Assembly (NCBI GenBank): GCA_024641705.1
Contig: JAHECO010000034.1
Span: 1 to 40,939 of the forward strand
Direction: 5' to 3'
From: Candidatus Kryptoniota bacterium
GTDB lineage: Bacteria; Bacteroidota; Ignavibacteria; Kryptoniales; JAKASW01
Length of the DNA stretch: 40,939 nt
Shown here: in pieces, positions 39,497 to 40,939 of the stretch
Layout: every line of letters starts with the position of its first letter
Numbering within the stretch: the stretch's first letter is position 1
The notes under the pieces: model-generated
The model's input: the letters and a program-made list of their open reading frames with translations, nothing else
Database searches by the model: none
Told to the model about the DNA's origin: nothing
Made by a program: the position numbers and the translations under genes

Positions 39497-40939
39497 AAGC
39501 TTCCTGGCCGTTGAGGAAGTAGATCGTCCTCATGAAAGGTGATATCACTATATCTGCGGGCTCGTCCCTCACGTACCAGGCTTTGATAAACCGAGTCCTC
39601 TCATTTTCGATGGAATAAAGGAAGACGGTTCTGTCGGAACGGTTCACGTAAGTCATGTAAAACGTCGAGTCCTTCAGTGTGAGCCTCACCGTCGAGAAAT
39701 TCGCCGAGTCGAACGGGATGCTGCAGAGTGAGTCGATGGAAAGCCCTCCCGTGGCCCCGGGGTGAACGGACAGGATCGTCAATGAGTCTGCGCCCTGTAC
39801 CGCGATGACCGGCACCGCAGTGCCAGGGACGTCCAGGAACCTCGCATCGGAAGCCCGCAGCGCCATATGTGTTGTCCCGTTCACAACCAGAGAACTACTG
39901 GCAAGTTGCAGGGTATCGGGTGACGATCTCCATATCCTCAAAAACGACAATGCTGGAGATACAGCCAATCCCGCCGAGATGTATCGCTGGGTATCGCTCA
40001 CCGAATAATCCTTCTCGAGAAATTCGGTCTTGCCTCTGATTGTTGTGAACGTCGAAACGCCGACCGTGCTGTCAGGTTGAGTCCGATAGGCGGCGGCTAC
40101 AGTAGCCGAGTCGCCCTCCGCCGTACCGTTCACGGTAAAAGGCGGGAAAGCGGTCTCCGCGCTGAGCGGAGTGACACCGGCGCACTTCGGCAGGACCTCA
40201 TAGAGGCTCAACACGTCAGTGTTCTCGTAGGACGAGAGTACGCAAGGGAAACCACCGGAGAGGAGCAGTGAGTTTGAAGGTGTCCCCTCTGCCTGCCAGT
40301 CGACTGCCGAGTGCACATCCGCCGGGTCGACGCCGTCCGAGTACCTCGCAACGAACTGTCCCGCTTTATTCCCGACAAGGAGAAAATTGGACGTGTCGCT
40401 CCCTGAAACTGCCAGGAAGTTTGGGTATGGACAAACCGGAAGAAATATATCGGTAAACTTTCCGAACGGCACTGCGCTCTTGAACACTTTGACGAACTTC
40501 TCCTTCGGACTTGACGCGACCAAATCTGCCCTGATTCGATTCGAGAAATAGAAGGGCGTGATGTCGTCGTACGTATCGCCGACACCTATAATTCCGGAAT
40601 ATTCGAACCGTCTCGAGAGAGGATCGTATGCAAATGCCATTATTTCTCTCGAGGACCGGCTCAGCGCAGTAATGTCCATCGTGCCGTCGCCTGTAAAATC
40701 GGCTATGGCAAATTTCGACACAGGAGCTGCTGCGGCTATTGTCTGACGGAGAAAAAACCTTCCGAACCCGTCGCCTCCGAAAATATCAATCTCGGGGAGC
40801 CGAGTATAACCGACCACGATATCCGGGTAACCGTTGCCGTTCAGGTCGGCCACGGAAAGCGCCGATGGTTCTGCTTTGAGGGGGAACGAGACAGGTTGGG
40901 CAAGGACGACTTCGCGGATTCCGGCGCTGGTTTGCATCC
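39474..40939 (-). CDS. FG-GAP/VCBS-repeat protein, 5' end outside the window
   Basis: At least 487 residues of a beta-rich protein; the frame is open to the window edge and the first Met seen (40937) is probably internal. FG-GAP-like repeats are visible at LSVADLNGNGYPDIVVGYT and FAIADFTGDGTMDITALS, with the Asp-rich D-x-x-G-D/N-G calcium-type loops of beta-propellers. Further repeats are degenerate. There is no anchoring or sorting domain in its C-terminus, which ends YFLNGQEAYVSVHAF. The gene overlaps the metalloprotease gene by 23 bases, so the two are made together. Such repeats usually belong to extracellular or surface proteins. No enzyme function can be assigned. Confidence 0.8.
   Translation of the reverse strand, partial: MQTSAGIREVVLAQPVSFPLKAEPSALSVADLNGNGYPDIVVGYTRLPEIDIFGGDGFGRFFLRQTIAAAAPVSKFAIADFTGDGTMDITALSRSSREIMAFAYDPLSRRFEYSGIIGVGDTYDDITPFYFSNRIRADLVASSPKEKFVKVFKSAVPFGKFTDIFLPVCPYPNFLAVSGSDTSNFLLVGNKAGQFVARYSDGVDPADVHSAVDWQAEGTPSNSLLLSGGFPCVLSSYENTDVLSLYEVLPKCAGVTPLSAETAFPPFTVNGTAEGDSATVAAAYRTQPDSTVGVSTFTTIRGKTEFLEKDYSVSDTQRYISAGLAVSPALSFLRIWRSSPDTLQLASSSLVVNGTTHMALRASDARFLDVPGTAVPVIAVQGADSLTILSVHPGATGGLSIDSLCSIPFDSANFSTVRLTLKDSTFYMTYVNRSDRTVFLYSIENERTRFIKAWYVRDEPADIVISPFMRTIYFLNGQEAYVSVHAF

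Overview
This 40.9-kb window is a gene-dense bacterial chromosome segment of moderately high GC. The FCB group (Bacteroidota, Ignavibacteriota and relatives) is the most likely source. The evidence is a secreted metalloprotease with a C-terminal FlgD/T9SS-like sorting domain, an FG-GAP surface-type protein next to it, a CcmA-type ATPase of the kind seen in that group, and dispersed palindromic repeats of the type that reads as LSFRP/EMTG when translated. The phylum is inferred; no rRNA gene is present to fix it.

Layout. (1) 1-5796, minus strand: a tightly packed run with an SDR oxidoreductase, YqeY, CvpA, MutS2, biotin carboxylase and the start of a biotin-carrier-like protein. (2) 6148-8214, plus: an exported M13 (neprilysin-type) peptidase. 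(3) 8224-9250: a cluster of palindromic repeats with a small GIY-YIG nuclease gene inside it. (4) 9285-13181, minus: a CNNM/CBS membrane protein, aroK, aroB and purM as one overlapping operon. (5) 13274-19439, minus: a very long cytoplasmic GH13 protein, a sodium:solute symporter and pdxH. (6) 19648-20436, plus: a lipoprotein with coiled coil and TPRs, with a clear promoter and terminator. (7) 20451-26417: an ATP-grasp protein and a DnaQ-GIY-YIG-UvrC fusion, divergent from uvrA and a small overlapping ORF. (8) 26479-28822, minus: a TPR protein and aroE. (9) 29160-30101, minus: two tRNA-Ser genes, an intact GIY-YIG gene, and a tandem duplicate of the tRNA 3' end plus a truncated GIY-YIG gene, with several palindromes. 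(10) 30226-34556, plus: the cytochrome c maturation operon ccmB-C-D-E-F. (11) 34628-40939, minus: an FG-GAP protein (cut by the window edge), a metalloprotease, a CcmA-like ATPase, the Cu+ ATPase copA and the copper chaperone copZ.

How the genes fit together. CcmB, CcmC, CcmD, CcmE and CcmF, with the CcmA-like ATPase encoded about 6 kb away, would form a heme delivery and ligation pathway for c-type cytochromes. CcmE carries Cys in place of the usual heme-binding His (CxxxY), the mark of the 'System I*' variant. The adjacent copper exporter and chaperone suit a cell building respiratory metalloenzymes. Three shikimate-pathway genes (aroB, aroK, aroE) and two or three excision-repair genes (uvrA, the UvrC-like fusion, possibly mutS2) are also here.

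The most unusual structure is the repeated pairing of small GIY-YIG nuclease genes with dense palindromic repeats at two separate sites. One site looks like a tandem duplication anchored in the 3' end of a tRNA-Ser gene.
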